Shown: positions 18,062 to 28,111 of the stretch, piece by piece | Layout: every line of letters starts with the position of its first letter | How positions within the stretch are numbered: the stretch's first letter is position 1 | Source: Atopobium sp. oral taxon 416 | Lineage (GTDB): Bacteria > Actinomycetota > Coriobacteriia > Coriobacteriales > Atopobiaceae | NCBI RefSeq assembly: GCF_018128285.1 | Contig: NZ_CP072380.1 | Coordinates: 868,001-932,000, forward strand | Reading direction: 5' to 3' | Length of the DNA: 64,000 nucleotides | Program-made: the position numbers and the translations under genes | Notes under the pieces: model-generated | What the model saw: the letters and a program-made list of their open reading frames with translations, nothing else | The model's database searches: none | What the model was told of the DNA's origin: nothing

Positions 18062-19551
18062 AGAAGGAGACCAGCTATATGAAGTCAAGTAAAAAACCAT
18101 GATCTTTTGGAGAGATGTCTAACGATTGTTTTTGTAAGTGTTGGATTAGTTGCACTTTGACAGTCGAATATCGAATGCTTTTAGGCGCAATAGATGAAGC
18201 AGCTGTGAAACATAGGCACAGCAGCAAACAAAAGTATGCAGTTTTTGATTGATACAAAACAGTTCGGGTTGTAGGCCACCTTGTCTCGCATCACGGCAAA
18301 GATGATGAGACAGAGCTTTCTTGCCACGGCAGCTACAGCCACCCTATAGGGTTTGTCTCAATAATCGCTTCTTTCTACAGAACTCTTTGAGCTTAGGAAT
18401 ATAGCTGCTGCAGCAAGCCACAGAGCGCGTCTCAGATAGGAAGACCCTGCTTTGGTGATAGGCAACCCTTTAGCCTCAAGCTTGCCGGATCGATTCGCTC
18501 TGTGGTTCAGCCCGGCGTAGTTTACGATCTGAGAGCTGCTCTTAGGCCGAGACACATCACCTGTCTTTGTAGCTGTGTGAACCCTACCTGTGACAAGACT
18601 CCAAGGATAGTGATGATGAGGGGCTCCACCTTACATAGCAGCTCTTCTATCATTGCTTTGTCGGTGTCTTTGATGTTGCCTTCCAAATATTCGATCTCAA
18701 AGATACAGTGCTTGATCTTAAAACCCACAGCCTTCTTCCCAAGGTGCGCCCCACAGGAGTTTTTGGCGGCCTCTTTGTTATTGCTTTAGCCTCACCAAGG
18801 CGCCCCGTTCTTTGTGGGCAGTGAGTCATCTGTGAGAAGCGCCAAGGAAGGGACGCTGAAGATGTTAGTGAAAAGCGGCTCGCACTTCGGGAAATGAGAA
18901 CCTAAAAGGCAGATAGCCTGTACCTCTTTTAGGGACTGACAAAAACGCATTAAGAATCGCAGAGCCTGTAGAGTATCATCTGCAAGCTTCGTTGGCTTTA
19001 CCTCACCTACACGGCAGGGTCTTTGCGATGAGAGAGCTGTCGGCTGTATCATTTTTGACCCTGCGAAGCCCTTGAGTTTGCGTAGAGCCTCTACATGCAC
19101 AGGATCAAGGACACACACTGCCTATCCCTTTTCCACAAGATATGAGTGGCAGGCCATCCAATTCTGGTTCTGCCAGACTTTCTAGCCCACGAGGAGCACC
19201 TATCCAAACCTTCGCTGGTACTTCTGAAAGAGATTAGGCACCTATCTTTCCCTTTGTTGTCGATGGTTCCGATTAGGTGGTCTACCTTTGCGATATCCAC
19301 ACCTGCAAAGAGCATAGGTGTATCTCCTTACAAAGCCAGTCTGGCAGACTCCCCGCTATAGCCATTTAGATCTGCACGCTTCTAAAAGAGATGCGAAGCC
19401 CAAGCCAAAAGCTTGCCTTCGCCCAGCTTATCTGCGATCTACTCCAGATGGGACAGGATACCAATCTCCTTTACGAGCCGCATAGCTCTTCAGGCAGTAT
19501 GAAGACATTCCTGCCACCGGAGATTCTCTATTGCATCTAAAAGCATCCGAT
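18062..19551 (-). mobile_element. IS110-family element, degraded (copy 1)
   Basis: Minus-strand fragments spell an IS110-type transposase. The N-terminus at 19315 gives MLFAGVDIAKVDHLIG with the first Asp of the RuvC-like DEDD site. The middle (about 18792-19118) and the C-terminal Transposase_20 part (NYAGLNHRANRSGKL...SSYLRRAL, ending 18358) lie in different frames, so it is a pseudogene. Subterminal matches CGAATGCTTTTAGGCGCAAT (about 18168) and ATTGCATCTAAAAGCATCCG (about 19533) are inverted and may mark the ends. The copy at 22577-23540 shares the left-end sequence in opposite orientation. The 240 bases upstream of the transposase start are where an IS110 guide (bridge) RNA would be expected. 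Confidence 0.75.
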
Positions 19552-19554
19552 ATG

Positions 19555-19588
19555 AGGCCAATAAATGCAACGCAGTGAATATAGGAGG
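19555..19588 (+). repeat. 34-bp leader repeat, copy 2 (before dpaL copy 1)
   Basis: Nearly identical to 12361-12394, this leader abuts the IS110 remnant and supplies the SD (GGAGG) for dpaL copy 1. dpaL copy 2 lacks it and instead has the palindromic-operator promoter, so the two identical genes have different 5' regions. Confidence 0.55.
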
Positions 19589-19593
19589 GGCGT

Positions 19594-20820
19594 GTGGATC
19601 CAAAGTTCAAGTGGGTTTTAAACCGCATGCCAGAGGATGAGGATAAGAATCTGCAAATCATGAGCCTGGAAAATGTCGCAAAGGCTCGCGCTTTCCACAA
19701 GAGCTTCCCGCAGTACAGCGTCACGCCATTGGCTGACCTGAAGGGAATGGCTGAGCACCTTGGCCTGGGTGGCCTCTACGTAAAGGACGAAAGCTACCGT
19801 TTTGGTCTCAACGCCTTTAAGGTTCTCGGTGGCTCGTTTGCAATTGCGCGCTACATCGCTGAGCAGACCGGCCGCGATGTTTCCGGCTGCGACTTTAACT
19901 ACCTCACGTCTGAGCAACTCGAGAAGGATTTCGGTCATGCAACCTTCTTCACTGCCACCGATGGTAACCACGGCCGCGGCGTCGCTTGGGCGGCAAAGCG
20001 CCTGCACCAGAAGGCAGTTGTTCATATGCCGAGGGGTTCCACGAAGACCCGCTACGACAACATCGCTAAAGAGGGTGCGCAGGTCACCATCGAGGATCTC
20101 AACTACGACGATTGCGTGCGTCTAGCCGCCAAAGAGGCTGAGAACACCGAGCACGGCGTAATCGTTCAGGACACCGCTTGGGACGGTTATACCAAGATCC
20201 CGTCCTGGATCATGCAGGGCTATGGCACCATGGCATCTGAGGCTGCAGATCAGCTCCGTCAGCTCGAGATCAACCGTCCGACTCACGTCTTCGTACAGGC
20301 CGGTGTCGGATCCCTCGCTTCCTCCATGGTCGGCTTCTTCGCCAACTTGTTCCCCTCCAATCCTCCCAAGTTCATCATTATGGAAGCAGGCGCTGCTGCA
20401 TGCCTGTACAAGAGTGCAAAAGCTGCTGACGGTGAACCCCGCATCGTTACCGGTGACCTTCAGACCATCATGGCCGGCCTTGCCTGCGGCGAGCCGAACA
20501 CGATCGGTTGGGATATCCTGAGAAACCACGCGGACGCTTTCATTAGCTGCCCGGATTGGGTGAGCGCACGCGGTATGCGTATGCTTGCAGCTCCAGTCAA
20601 GGGAGACCCGGCAGTCACCTCTGGTGAGTCTGGTGCTGTTGGTATGGGCGTCGTGTCTTCCCTGATGACAGATCCAGCCTATAAGGATCTCCGTGACGCG
20701 TTGGAGATCGGTTCTGACTCACAGGTCCTGCTCTTCTCAACTGAGGGTGACACCGATCCGGTTCGTTACCGTGAGATCGTCTGGGATGGTGCTTGGGAGT
20801 CCATCAAGGACGCAAAGTAG
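19594..20820 (+). CDS. dpaL: 2,3-Diaminopropionate ammonia-lyase, copy 1
   Basis: A 408-residue cytosolic PLP enzyme (YgeX/DpaL) converting 2,3-diaminopropionate to pyruvate and two ammonia. The PLP lysine is K76 in SYRFGLNAFKVLGGSFA; TDGNHGRGVAW, the glycine-rich phosphate-binding VQAGVGSLASSMVG and GESGAVGMG follow. The start is GTG behind GGAGGGG, giving MDPKFKWVLN. The protein is identical to copy 2 at 30631. In urate-fermenting gut bacteria this enzyme performs the last nitrogen-releasing step. Here it is preceded by the 34-bp leader and an IS110 remnant rather than its likely native promoter. Confidence 0.93.
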   Translation: MDPKFKWVLNRMPEDEDKNLQIMSLENVAKARAFHKSFPQYSVTPLADLKGMAEHLGLGGLYVKDESYRFGLNAFKVLGGSFAIARYIAEQTGRDVSGCDFNYLTSEQLEKDFGHATFFTATDGNHGRGVAWAAKRLHQKAVVHMPRGSTKTRYDNIAKEGAQVTIEDLNYDDCVRLAAKEAENTEHGVIVQDTAWDGYTKIPSWIMQGYGTMASEAADQLRQLEINRPTHVFVQAGVGSLASSMVGFFANLFPSNPPKFIIMEAGAAACLYKSAKAADGEPRIVTGDLQTIMAGLACGEPNTIGWDILRNHADAFISCPDWVSARGMRMLAAPVKGDPAVTSGESGAVGMGVVSSLMTDPAYKDLRDALEIGSDSQVLLFSTEGDTDPVRYREIVWDGAWESIKDAK

Positions 20821-20856
20821 GCCCAATACCCGCATCCTTTGAGATGGAGTAAAAGC

Positions 20857-20896
20857 AAATCCTCTGCTTCGGTGTGTCCGAGACAGAGGATTTTTT
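20857..20896 (+). terminator. Terminator of dpaL copy 1
   Basis: AAATCCTCTG (20857-20866) pairs with CAGAGGATTT (20884-20893), followed by more T residues. It may work in both directions, serving the minus-strand hydrolase remnant too. Confidence 0.88.
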
Positions 20897-20920
20897 CGTT
20901 AGTTTGATAGCGTCGTTTGA

Positions 20921-21223
20921 TCATTGCTGTATCGGTACCGGACAGATCTTATTTACGAAGTCCAGCATGTCGCCGAAGACCTTCTGGAACTCCTTTTCGC
21001 GGAGGATCTCATGGTGCAGTCCGAGATAAAGGATGCCGAAGACACCGGTGTAACCGCGCTCCCTGAGGAAGTCCTGTGAGTGGTGCCAGGAATCAACGCC
21101 GAGGGTGATGGGATCCTCTTTGCCGGCGAGCAAAAGAATCGGGAGGTCCTTATTCTGCATCGCCCATCCCCCTTTGGTATAAGCCCGCTTCATAAGCAGC
21201 AGATTCTTATAATCATTGAGCAT
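20921..21223 (-). pseudogene. 3' fragment of an alpha/beta hydrolase
   Basis: The last 100 residues of a serine-hydrolase fold protein (monoacylglycerol lipase/aminopeptidase S33 type). The acid LLLAGKEDPITLG and the histidine in LGLHHEILREKE of the catalytic triad are present, but the nucleophile-elbow half is missing because the IS3 remnant begins right upstream. The second dpaL repeat contains only the last third (to 32058). It cannot be functional. Confidence 0.65.
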
Positions 21224-21237
21224 AAAGGGGTGGTGCT

Positions 21238-22570
21238 AGCATATAAATAGGACGTCTTAAATATGACCTTTTCATACAGCATAATATATAAGAGATGGAG
21301 GAAAGAGTCATGGCAAAGGGTAAAAGGTATTCTCAACAGTTCAAAAATGATGCTGTCCAGTACAGAAAGGATCATCCAGAGATGACGCTCATCGATACGG
21401 CTAATCATCTGGGTGTTAAGCAAATCAGCCCTCAAACACTGGAGTGCATCCGCAAAGCAAAATGATGGAGACGTCATTTCCTGTGGATCCGGTAATTATT
21501 CAAGTGATGAGGCAAAAGAGATTGTCCGGCTACGCCGGCAGCTGCGGGATACGAAGGATGCCCTTGAAATCCTAAAAAAGCAATCACTATCCTGGGAAAA
21601 TGACCGTTACTGTTTATTCTGAGACTCAAAGATATACCGATGAGATCAGACAGAACAATCCGAAACGCCATGTTTTGGTCAGCGGGATACTGTATTATCT
21701 CGGCGTTTCCAAATCTGGTTACTATGCCTGGAGGAGCCATACTCCCTCCAGGACAGAAGATACACAGAAATAATAAAATGAAAGGCAAAATTCAGGAAAT
21801 TTATCAGCAGTCACATCAGATTTATGGCGCTCCGAAAATAGCGGCAGTTCTTCATAAGGGGGGGATCCAATTAGCGAACGGACTACAGGAAAATATATGC
21901 GAAAGATGGGGATTTGCGCCCTGTGGGTGCGTCATTGGACGCATACAACAACAGATTCAGACTTTGATCTGAGACTGCAAAATATCCTGGATGAGCAGTT
22001 TAGCCCGGATATGCAAAATGCTGTATGGGTATCGGATATCACATATATTTGGACTGAAAAGGGCTTTGTTTACCTCACCAGCGTCATGGATCTGTTCTCC
22101 CGTAAGATTTTGGCATGGGTGTTGAGCCGCACACTGGAGGCAAAAAATGTCGTAGAAACAGTACAGAAGGCTGTCGGAGAACGTAATGGAGTGAAACCAA
22201 AGGTATTCCATAATGATCGTGAATGCCAGTATGTATCAGATGAATTCCTTGAGGCAACCAGGGAAATGACAAACAGTTATTCAAAGAAAGGCTATCTGTG
22301 GGATAACGCATGCATCGAGTCTTTTCATTCACTCATCAAGAGAGAATGGCTGAACAGATTCAAAATCGAGAATTATGACCAGGCATATCGCTATGTATTC
22401 GAATATATCAATACGTTTTATAATACGGTTCGGATTCACAGCCATTGTAAATATCAATCTCCAGATGAATATGAAGCAGCATATTCGAAGCGATTGTCTG
22501 AGCTCAAGCAGGGACTGGCAGGAGAGGGTGAAAAAAAGTTATGTTTAACCTGCCCGAAAACTTGACATAG
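21238..22570 (+). mobile_element. IS3-family element, frameshifted
   Basis: OrfA begins at 21310 (MAKGKRYSQQFKNDAVQYRK) and is interrupted at 21465; its coiled-coil part continues in another frame (EAKEIVRLRRQLRDTKDALE). OrfB begins around 21600 and changes frame near 21900. The longest piece (21897-22565, 222 residues) carries the rve integrase core: VWVSDITYIWTEKGFVYLTS, FHNDRECQYVS, and NACIESFHSLIKRE with the last Glu of the DDE triad. The element separates the hydrolase fragment from an IS110 fragment. Exact ends were not resolved. Confidence 0.75.
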
Positions 22571-22576
22571 GACCAA

Positions 22577-23540
22577 ATCCTTAAAGACTCTCACGAGATA
22601 CCAGCAGTCGCTCAAAGAACAGGTGTTCGCCATAAAGACTCATGTCATATGTCTCATGGGACACCTACTTTCCCGAATACGACGCTATCTTTTCCAACAT
22701 GTTCGGGAAAGCATCGCTAACAGTACTTTCAAAGTGCCCACTGCCAGAAGACATCGCACATCTGTGTCAGTCGACACTAGAGAAGGTTATCGTAGAGGCA
22801 TCCCACGGCAGATCCGCTAGCAATCAGGCTAGCGAGATCAAGCAAAAAGCCAAGACATCTATAGGCTTTTGCCTTGGCTCAGCAGCGGCATCCTTTGAGA
22901 TCAAGTCCTGCATATCGCAGATAGAGTTCCTGCTCGCCCGCGCTTGTGAGGCAGATGACAAAATAGCCAAGCTGTTAGATTCAATCGAACCTTCAATCCT
23001 CACAGTGCCAGGGATTTCTCACACAACAGAAGCTCAGATTGTCGCCGAGATAGGCGATGTCTCTCGATTTAAAAACGTTGCTGCTATCGTAAGCTATGCT
23101 AACATCAACCCCTCTATCAACCAATCCGCTAAGTTTGAGCTTAAAGGAGGTTCTATCACAAAGAGAGGATCGCCGTATTTGAGACGTGCTCTTTGCTTTG
23201 CTGCCCAAGGGGCCTGCAGGCTCGACCCTGGGCTTCGTGCTTTCTACGATAAAAAAACGAAGCGAAGGCAAGCGCCACAGAGTTGCTGCCATGGCTGTCG
23301 CAAGAAAGCTCTGCCATATCATCTATACAATTCTTCAGGACCAGGTTCCATTTGAATCACAGGGCTAGATAACGTAGGTATTCCCATATCCGGGATTCCA
23401 ATAGCCTTAAGCTCATTGCGCCTAAAAGCATTCAATATTCAGCTGTCAAAGTGCAAAATCCAATACAACTTACTTACCTAAAACTTCTTCTACAATCTTT
23501 TAATCAGGTCTTGACTTCATATAACTGGTCTCCTTACAGC
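22577..23540 (+). mobile_element. IS110-family element, 5'-truncated (copy 2)
   Basis: It begins mid-transposase (LTRYQQSLKEQVFAIKTHV) and runs through a 237-residue open stretch with the C-terminal Transposase_20 domain (LDSIEPSILTVPGISHTTEAQIV, VSYANINPSINQSAKF, GSPYLRRAL). The N-terminal catalytic half is lost at the IS3 boundary. The distal end (about 23400-23540) matches, inverted, the left end of copy 1, including a shared GGAGACCAG-TATATGAAGTCAAG block. Confidence 0.72.
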
Positions 23541-24126
23541 CGATGACCTCGCACTATCCCTTTTGGTTGACGCCTATGGCCACACCCTCGCAGGTGCCTG
23601 CCTAGTTTCTCTTCACGTATGTGCCGTCCAGCTAGACGTAGGGGGTACTTGCCCGTGAGGGGACGGCACCGAAGGCCTTGCGGTTGAGCTTGGAGACGGT
23701 GGCGGGCGAGACGCTTAAGCCCCAGAAGATCTCTGAGACCTCCTGTATCCTTTTGGTGGAGACGCCCGCCAGCTACATCTCCATCAGCGCCTGCTCGAGG
23801 AAGCTCTCCTGCCTGTGGTAGCGCTCGATCACCTTCGACGCGAAGGTCGCACCCCCTAAAGCTTCTAGATGCTTAAGCGTCACGTCCCTTAAGGTCGTGG
23901 TGAGGTTTTGCCTGTAGTGGCCGAAGCAGCAGGCCTGCCGCTCGTAGCGGCCTGCGTTGACGATCTGGTTTGCCTGCGCGTCCAGCAGCGCGTTCAGTGA
24001 GTCCTGAACGGTTTTTCTGACGAGCTCCCCGAGGTAGTCCTGAAGCTTCGGCTCGTCGAATGATACTGTCTCGTGTGGCATGGTTTTCACTTCCTTTGGT
24101 CCGTTGGTTTGCTTGGTCGCTTCCAA
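23525..24126 (-). pseudogene. IS256-family transposase fragment 1
   Basis: A 117-residue N-terminal piece (FDEPKLQDYLGELVRKTVQDSLNALLDAQANQIVNAGRYER...GHYRQNLTTTLRDVTLKHLEALGG) typical of mutator-type transposases. Reading on past a stop near 23773 recovers STKRIQEVSEIFWGLSVSPATVSKLN and LDGTYV, the start of the catalytic region, with further stops. It then ends at the IS110 fragment. Confidence 0.7.
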
Positions 24127-24542
24127 TCGTAGCGAGACGGGGCCATATTTCTCTATGCGGCTATCCGGTTTTCAAAAGTGCGAAAGAAACTGTACGTCAT
24201 CTCGCTTGGGGTCTTCAAGCACACAGCGAGCGTGGCGAAGAAGGCCGTGCACGGCGAGCTTAGCCTCGTCAATGCGATGCAGCGAAGGCTGCGCGAGTTC
24301 CTGCTTTTCTTCCATGGGGTCTTCTACGAAGTGGCTGGGGCACTTGTCTTGCCTGCTTTCTGTGGATAGAGCAGGTAAGGCATTCTGAGCGGGAGAAGAA
24401 GGATATGCTCTCAGGCAAGCTTGCAGGAGGCAGATATGTCCATACCAGGCGTGCGCTCATAGACATAGAGCAGCCCTTCTGGAGCTATTGGAAGGACAGG
24501 GGCGCCAGGTCAATCATGGTCTAACAGCGAGAGAAGAATATT
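24127..24542. other. Unassigned stretch between IS remnants
   Basis: No complete gene is visible. A 63-residue frame (24178-24369) and a following piece ending SYWKDRGARSIMV look like decayed coding DNA, perhaps transposase-derived, but I recognise no family. Confidence 0.3.
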
Positions 24543-25667
24543 CTGACAGTCAAGTAAATGAGGGCCGGTTCAGGCTGTCCTGACAGCCCAGGTGATACAA
24601 TTCCACACGCCAAATGGAGAATGTGCCCTGGAGCCCACCCGGCTCTGTGTTTGGCGACGGTTTTGCCAGGTGGCCTCCAGGGCGAAGCGGAATCGTCAGG
24701 ATCATGGTACGGGAGAATCCCTTTTGTACCCGCATCGCAGAGGCCGAAGAGCAGAAGATCCACCGGAGGCCATAGCCGGTCGCCGCTGCCGTAAGCAGAC
24801 GGGCTTTGACACCTTCGCCGAGGCCGCATTCCTGCTGCCCGCCATGCGAGTCCGCGCGCACGAAGCGCGACGGCCTCGCGCCGAGTGGCGCACAGAGATT
24901 GAGAGTGCCCCGCATGCGGGAGCAAGTATAGCTCGCTTACAGGGACCGTCTTCGAGCATGCCCGCTGCAGGCTGGGTATCGCCCATCCGGCTCATGCGCT
25001 ACAGCATGCCCCTGGACTGCATCGCTAAATCCCTCCAGATATCTCACCAGAGCGTCTGGGAGTGGGGGTACCGGGTGTTTACCACCGTGGGACGGCTATC
25101 AGGACAGGATCGTCCTTAAGAAGCGCGTCTGGATCGGTAAGACCTACATAGTGGATACGGACCTTCCGCACGGATACGGGCAGGCGAGGAAGCGGGGGCT
25201 CTCCTCGCAGCAGCTCTGCATAGCGGTTGGGATAGACATCTTCAAGAACCCATACGCCGTGGTCTGCGGACACGGCAAGCCGTCCACGAGAAGGATCAGG
25301 GACGCATTCGGCGGCCACATAGCCAAAGGCGCGCTCGTCGTGCACGAGCGGGAGTGCGCCCACAGCGGGGTCATACGCGATGCCGGAGCAGTCTCCAAAT
25401 CATACCCGAGACCCGGAATACCTTGAGAGCATGGAGCTCGTGAACAACCTCTGCTCCTGGCTTAAGAGATACCTCTGGCGCTTCACGGGCATGTCCCATG
25501 TCCGACATGCAAAAGCTACCTCAACTGGTACGTCTATCGGTTCGGTGTCAACCAGGCAAGGGACAGGTGACCCGAGACTGCAAGGGTGGTCCGCCATATG
25601 ATGATGTCCGATGCAAGTCTCCGCAGCTCGACGTAGGTCTGGTGGCCTTCATTTACTTGATTGTTAG
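24543..25667 (+). mobile_element. IS1595-family element, decayed (copy 1)
   Basis: Terminal inverted repeats are visible: GACAGTCAAGTAAATGAGGG at the left and CCTTCATTTACTTGATTGTT at the right, about 24 bases with a few mismatches. Between them are fragments in several frames of an ISXO2-like transposase (LMRYSMPLDCIAKSLQISHQSVWEW; VWIGKTYIVDTDL where family members have WIDETY; YGQARKRGLSSQQLCIAVGIDIFK; GKPSTRRIRDAFGGHIAKGALVVH). Frameshifts make it inactive. Confidence 0.72.
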
Positions 25668-25991
25668 ATCTTGATTCAATGATTCAGTGCGTCGAGGAGT
25701 ATGGGCTATATATCCCTTGCGCCTGGATTTGCCGTCCCGCACAGTTCTTCTGAGAACGGAAGATAAAGATGGGCATGTTCTTTATCCGTTTGAAACATCC
25801 TATTCTATTTGGCTGAGAGGAAAATGATCCAATTCGATTTGTCATTACCCTGAGTGATGTGGCTGCCGGTTTTGAGACACGGATTTGACCATCCTTCCGA
25901 ATCCCGCAAAGATGTGTTCAGAGTACATAATAATAAGAAAAAGGCTTCACGCGTAAGCGTGATTTGGTTAAAATAAATGACGGAGGATGTT
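25668..25991. other. Intergenic stretch before the AT-rich ABC exporter
   Basis: No gene is apparent. A CACGC-GTAA-GCGTG hairpin lies at about 25947-25960, 30 bases before the SD of the ABC ATPase, and could be a leader hairpin or old terminator. The AT-rich TACATAATAATAAG before it is the best candidate promoter area. Confidence 0.35.
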
Positions 25992-26669
25992 ATGGAGTTA
26001 GTAAAATTTGATTTGGTTAATAAAGATATTGATGGGAAAAGAATTCTTCAAGATATTAGTTTTTCGATACGCACCGGAGAAATCATAGGGTTAATCGGAC
26101 CAAATGGAGCCGGCAAGACAACGACTATGAGACTTGTTTCAGGCATCTATAGACCAACGTCTGGTCACATTAGTAGAACATATAAGGAATCTGGTGTAGT
26201 TCTAGATCGAGATGGAATGTATGAAAATTTAACTATGAGAGAACAGTTAAATTATATTTCACTGCTAAAAACAGGAAAGACTATAACTGATGAAGAGTAC
26301 AATACTATAACAAATACTATTGCTTTAGATACGGGATCGAAACGGATCAGTAAATTCTCTAAAGGGATGAAAAGAAGGCTCTCTATAGGATGCCTTTTGA
26401 TTTCCAAACCGGATTTAATACTTTTAGATGAGCCTTTTATTGGATTAGACCCACAGGGGCAAAAGAGTATGCAAAAGCTGCTTAAGGAGTTGTCTAAAAG
26501 TTCTTCATTATTTATTTCATCTCACAATCTCGATTTACTAGAAGGCGTAATTAACAAAGTGATTCTTATAAATAAAACAATACTACTTGAGAAAGAAGCT
26601 GTTAATGGGGAATCGCTGAAGCCTATGTATTTTAAGGTGTTTGAAGATATAAATATTGAGAAGGAATAG
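25992..26669 (+). CDS. ABC transporter ATP-binding protein (ABC-2 exporter type)
   Basis: A 225-residue ATPase with Walker A GPNGAGKTT near residue 39, a signature KFSKGMKRRLSIG in place of LSGGQ, Walker B DLILLDEP and a switch His (SSHNLDLL). Start chosen at the ATG after GGAGGATGTT; an ATG 15 bases upstream would include the SD. Base composition is strongly AT-rich and codon use differs from every metabolic gene in the window, pointing to transfer from a low-GC Firmicute. It pairs with the permease that follows. Such two-gene systems often export peptides or confer bacteriocin/antibiotic tolerance; the substrate is unknown. Confidence 0.85.
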   Translation: MELVKFDLVNKDIDGKRILQDISFSIRTGEIIGLIGPNGAGKTTTMRLVSGIYRPTSGHISRTYKESGVVLDRDGMYENLTMREQLNYISLLKTGKTITDEEYNTITNTIALDTGSKRISKFSKGMKRRLSIGCLLISKPDLILLDEPFIGLDPQGQKSMQKLLKELSKSSSLFISSHNLDLLEGVINKVILINKTILLEKEAVNGESLKPMYFKVFEDINIEKE

Positions 26670-26670
26670 C

Positions 26671-27336
26671 ATGTCGAATTTTGTCAAGGCCACTTTCTTT
26701 AAAGAATTTCATATTTTGAAAAACCGGGGTCGATCCTTTGTGTTCTCAGTGGCTATGTTTTTCATTTTCATAACAGGAATAACTGTCTTTATGAATCGAG
26801 AACAAGGCTTTAACATTACAAATGAAGTAGTATACATACAGTTATACATGGGCATTGTTGGTTTCCTTTATTCAATGAGTTTTTGGTCTGAAAAAGTCAC
26901 TGGGACGCTTGAATACACTTTATCAAATGGAGTTCGGCTTCGTTCTTTTGTGATTTGTAAAATTATGTTTAATCTTATTATCGGATTATGTACATCTATA
27001 TCCAGTTGGCTTTTAATAATGGCCATTTTCAAACACATTGATTATGTTAGCACTATTATGGCTCTTTGCGCATATATGGTTATTGCTTTTCCATACGGAA
27101 TCATAAATAGCATTGCCATGACTTGTTATAGAAAAGGAATTGCTTTAATCTTTCAATATATTAGTCTTGCGATAATATTTTCTTCGATTTTATCCATAAA
27201 GTTCATTTCAAATAATTTGAACAATATTTATTTTATTTATACCACCATTGCCATCGTAATTATTTTATGGGTAATTAGTTTAGTAATGCTATTATCCTCA
27301 AACGAAGAGAAAGCAATTTTAACCGAAATAGAATAA
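26671..27336 (+). CDS. ABC-2 type permease
   Basis: A 221-residue membrane protein with about six hydrophobic segments (SFVFSVAMFFIFITGITVF, YMGIVGFLYSMSFW, a pair around residues 100-150, two near the C-terminus). The motif FWSEKVTGTLEYTLSNGVRL matches the cytoplasmic coupling region of ABC-2 exporters. The ATG is one base after the ATPase stop, so the two genes are coupled. It is AT-rich like its partner. IS1595 remnants follow immediately, and no third component is visible. Confidence 0.82.
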   Translation: MSNFVKATFFKEFHILKNRGRSFVFSVAMFFIFITGITVFMNREQGFNITNEVVYIQLYMGIVGFLYSMSFWSEKVTGTLEYTLSNGVRLRSFVICKIMFNLIIGLCTSISSWLLIMAIFKHIDYVSTIMALCAYMVIAFPYGIINSIAMTCYRKGIALIFQYISLAIIFSSILSIKFISNNLNNIYFIYTTIAIVIILWVISLVMLLSSNEEKAILTEIE

Positions 27337-27344
27337 CTAATTGA

Positions 27345-28005
27345 ATAGTCAACCAGAGTGCGGATAGAGACGGCCCGATCGGTCTGGCCGCCAGGCACGC
27401 CTGATGGTATGATCGCATCGCCAAACACGAGATCGCCAGCGGGCCCATCCGTCTTCGTGTTTGGCGACATCCTGGGCGGATGGGCCCGCTGGCGAACAGG
27501 TTGAGTGATCATGCCGTACCGCGAGAACCCCTGCGGCGCCATGGTGGAGGGGCTGTCGGCTGCCCAGTTCGCCGAGCTCACCTCCCATTCGACGAGGCAG
27601 CCGATGCCTGAAAGCCCGCTCCCAGATGCCCCTGGTGCCACCACGAGCACAACTGCCACGATTCGTCCACCCCCTTAGGAAGCAGGCGCTGGGTGTACGC
27701 CGGATGCGGCAGACCTTCTCGGCGCTTACCGGCACGATCTTCTAGGGGTCCAAGAAGGATTTCCCCACCTGGGTGCTTCTCGTCCGGCTCATGTGCTACA
27801 ACGCCCAGCTCGGCCTCGCTGCTAAAGGCTGGATAGACGAGATGTACATAGAGGAGTCGACCCTCAAGGACACCGCCGGATACCACGCGATGCGGGAGGG
27901 CTGTCGCGCAACCTCATATGCGTCTCCGTGGCGATCGACGTGCATTGCGGTCGTGTTGTATTTGATAGCCTCTGAGTTGGGGTTCTGAGCGCCGGAAGGC
28001 TACAG
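27345..28005 (+). pseudogene. IS1595-family transposase remnant (copy 2)
   Basis: Fragments such as VLLVRLMCYNAQLGLAAKGWIDEMYIEESTL (about 27773-27870) show the W-I-D-E-x-Y core of ISXO2-like transposases, and VAIDVHCG-like sequence follows in another frame. Divergent from copy 1 and heavily frameshifted; ends not found. Confidence 0.55.
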
Positions 28006-28111
28006 CTTTCATCACGAAGATTTTTCGGGTTTGTGCATGGGCACGCCGGCCATCCCCCAGGATGCCCCTTTCTGTCGCTACTTCGGTATCGACAGAAAGG
28101 GGCAGAAGGAA

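Larger units (their letters stand above)
19583..21021. repeat. 1.44-kb direct repeat containing dpaL, copy 1
   Basis: This segment matches 30620-32058 over 1439 bases with about two differences (a silent T/C near 20786/31823 and an A/G near 20951). It holds the SD, all of dpaL, its terminator and the 3' end of a hydrolase remnant. The offset between copies is 11037 bases and they lie in direct orientation. Confidence 0.92.
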
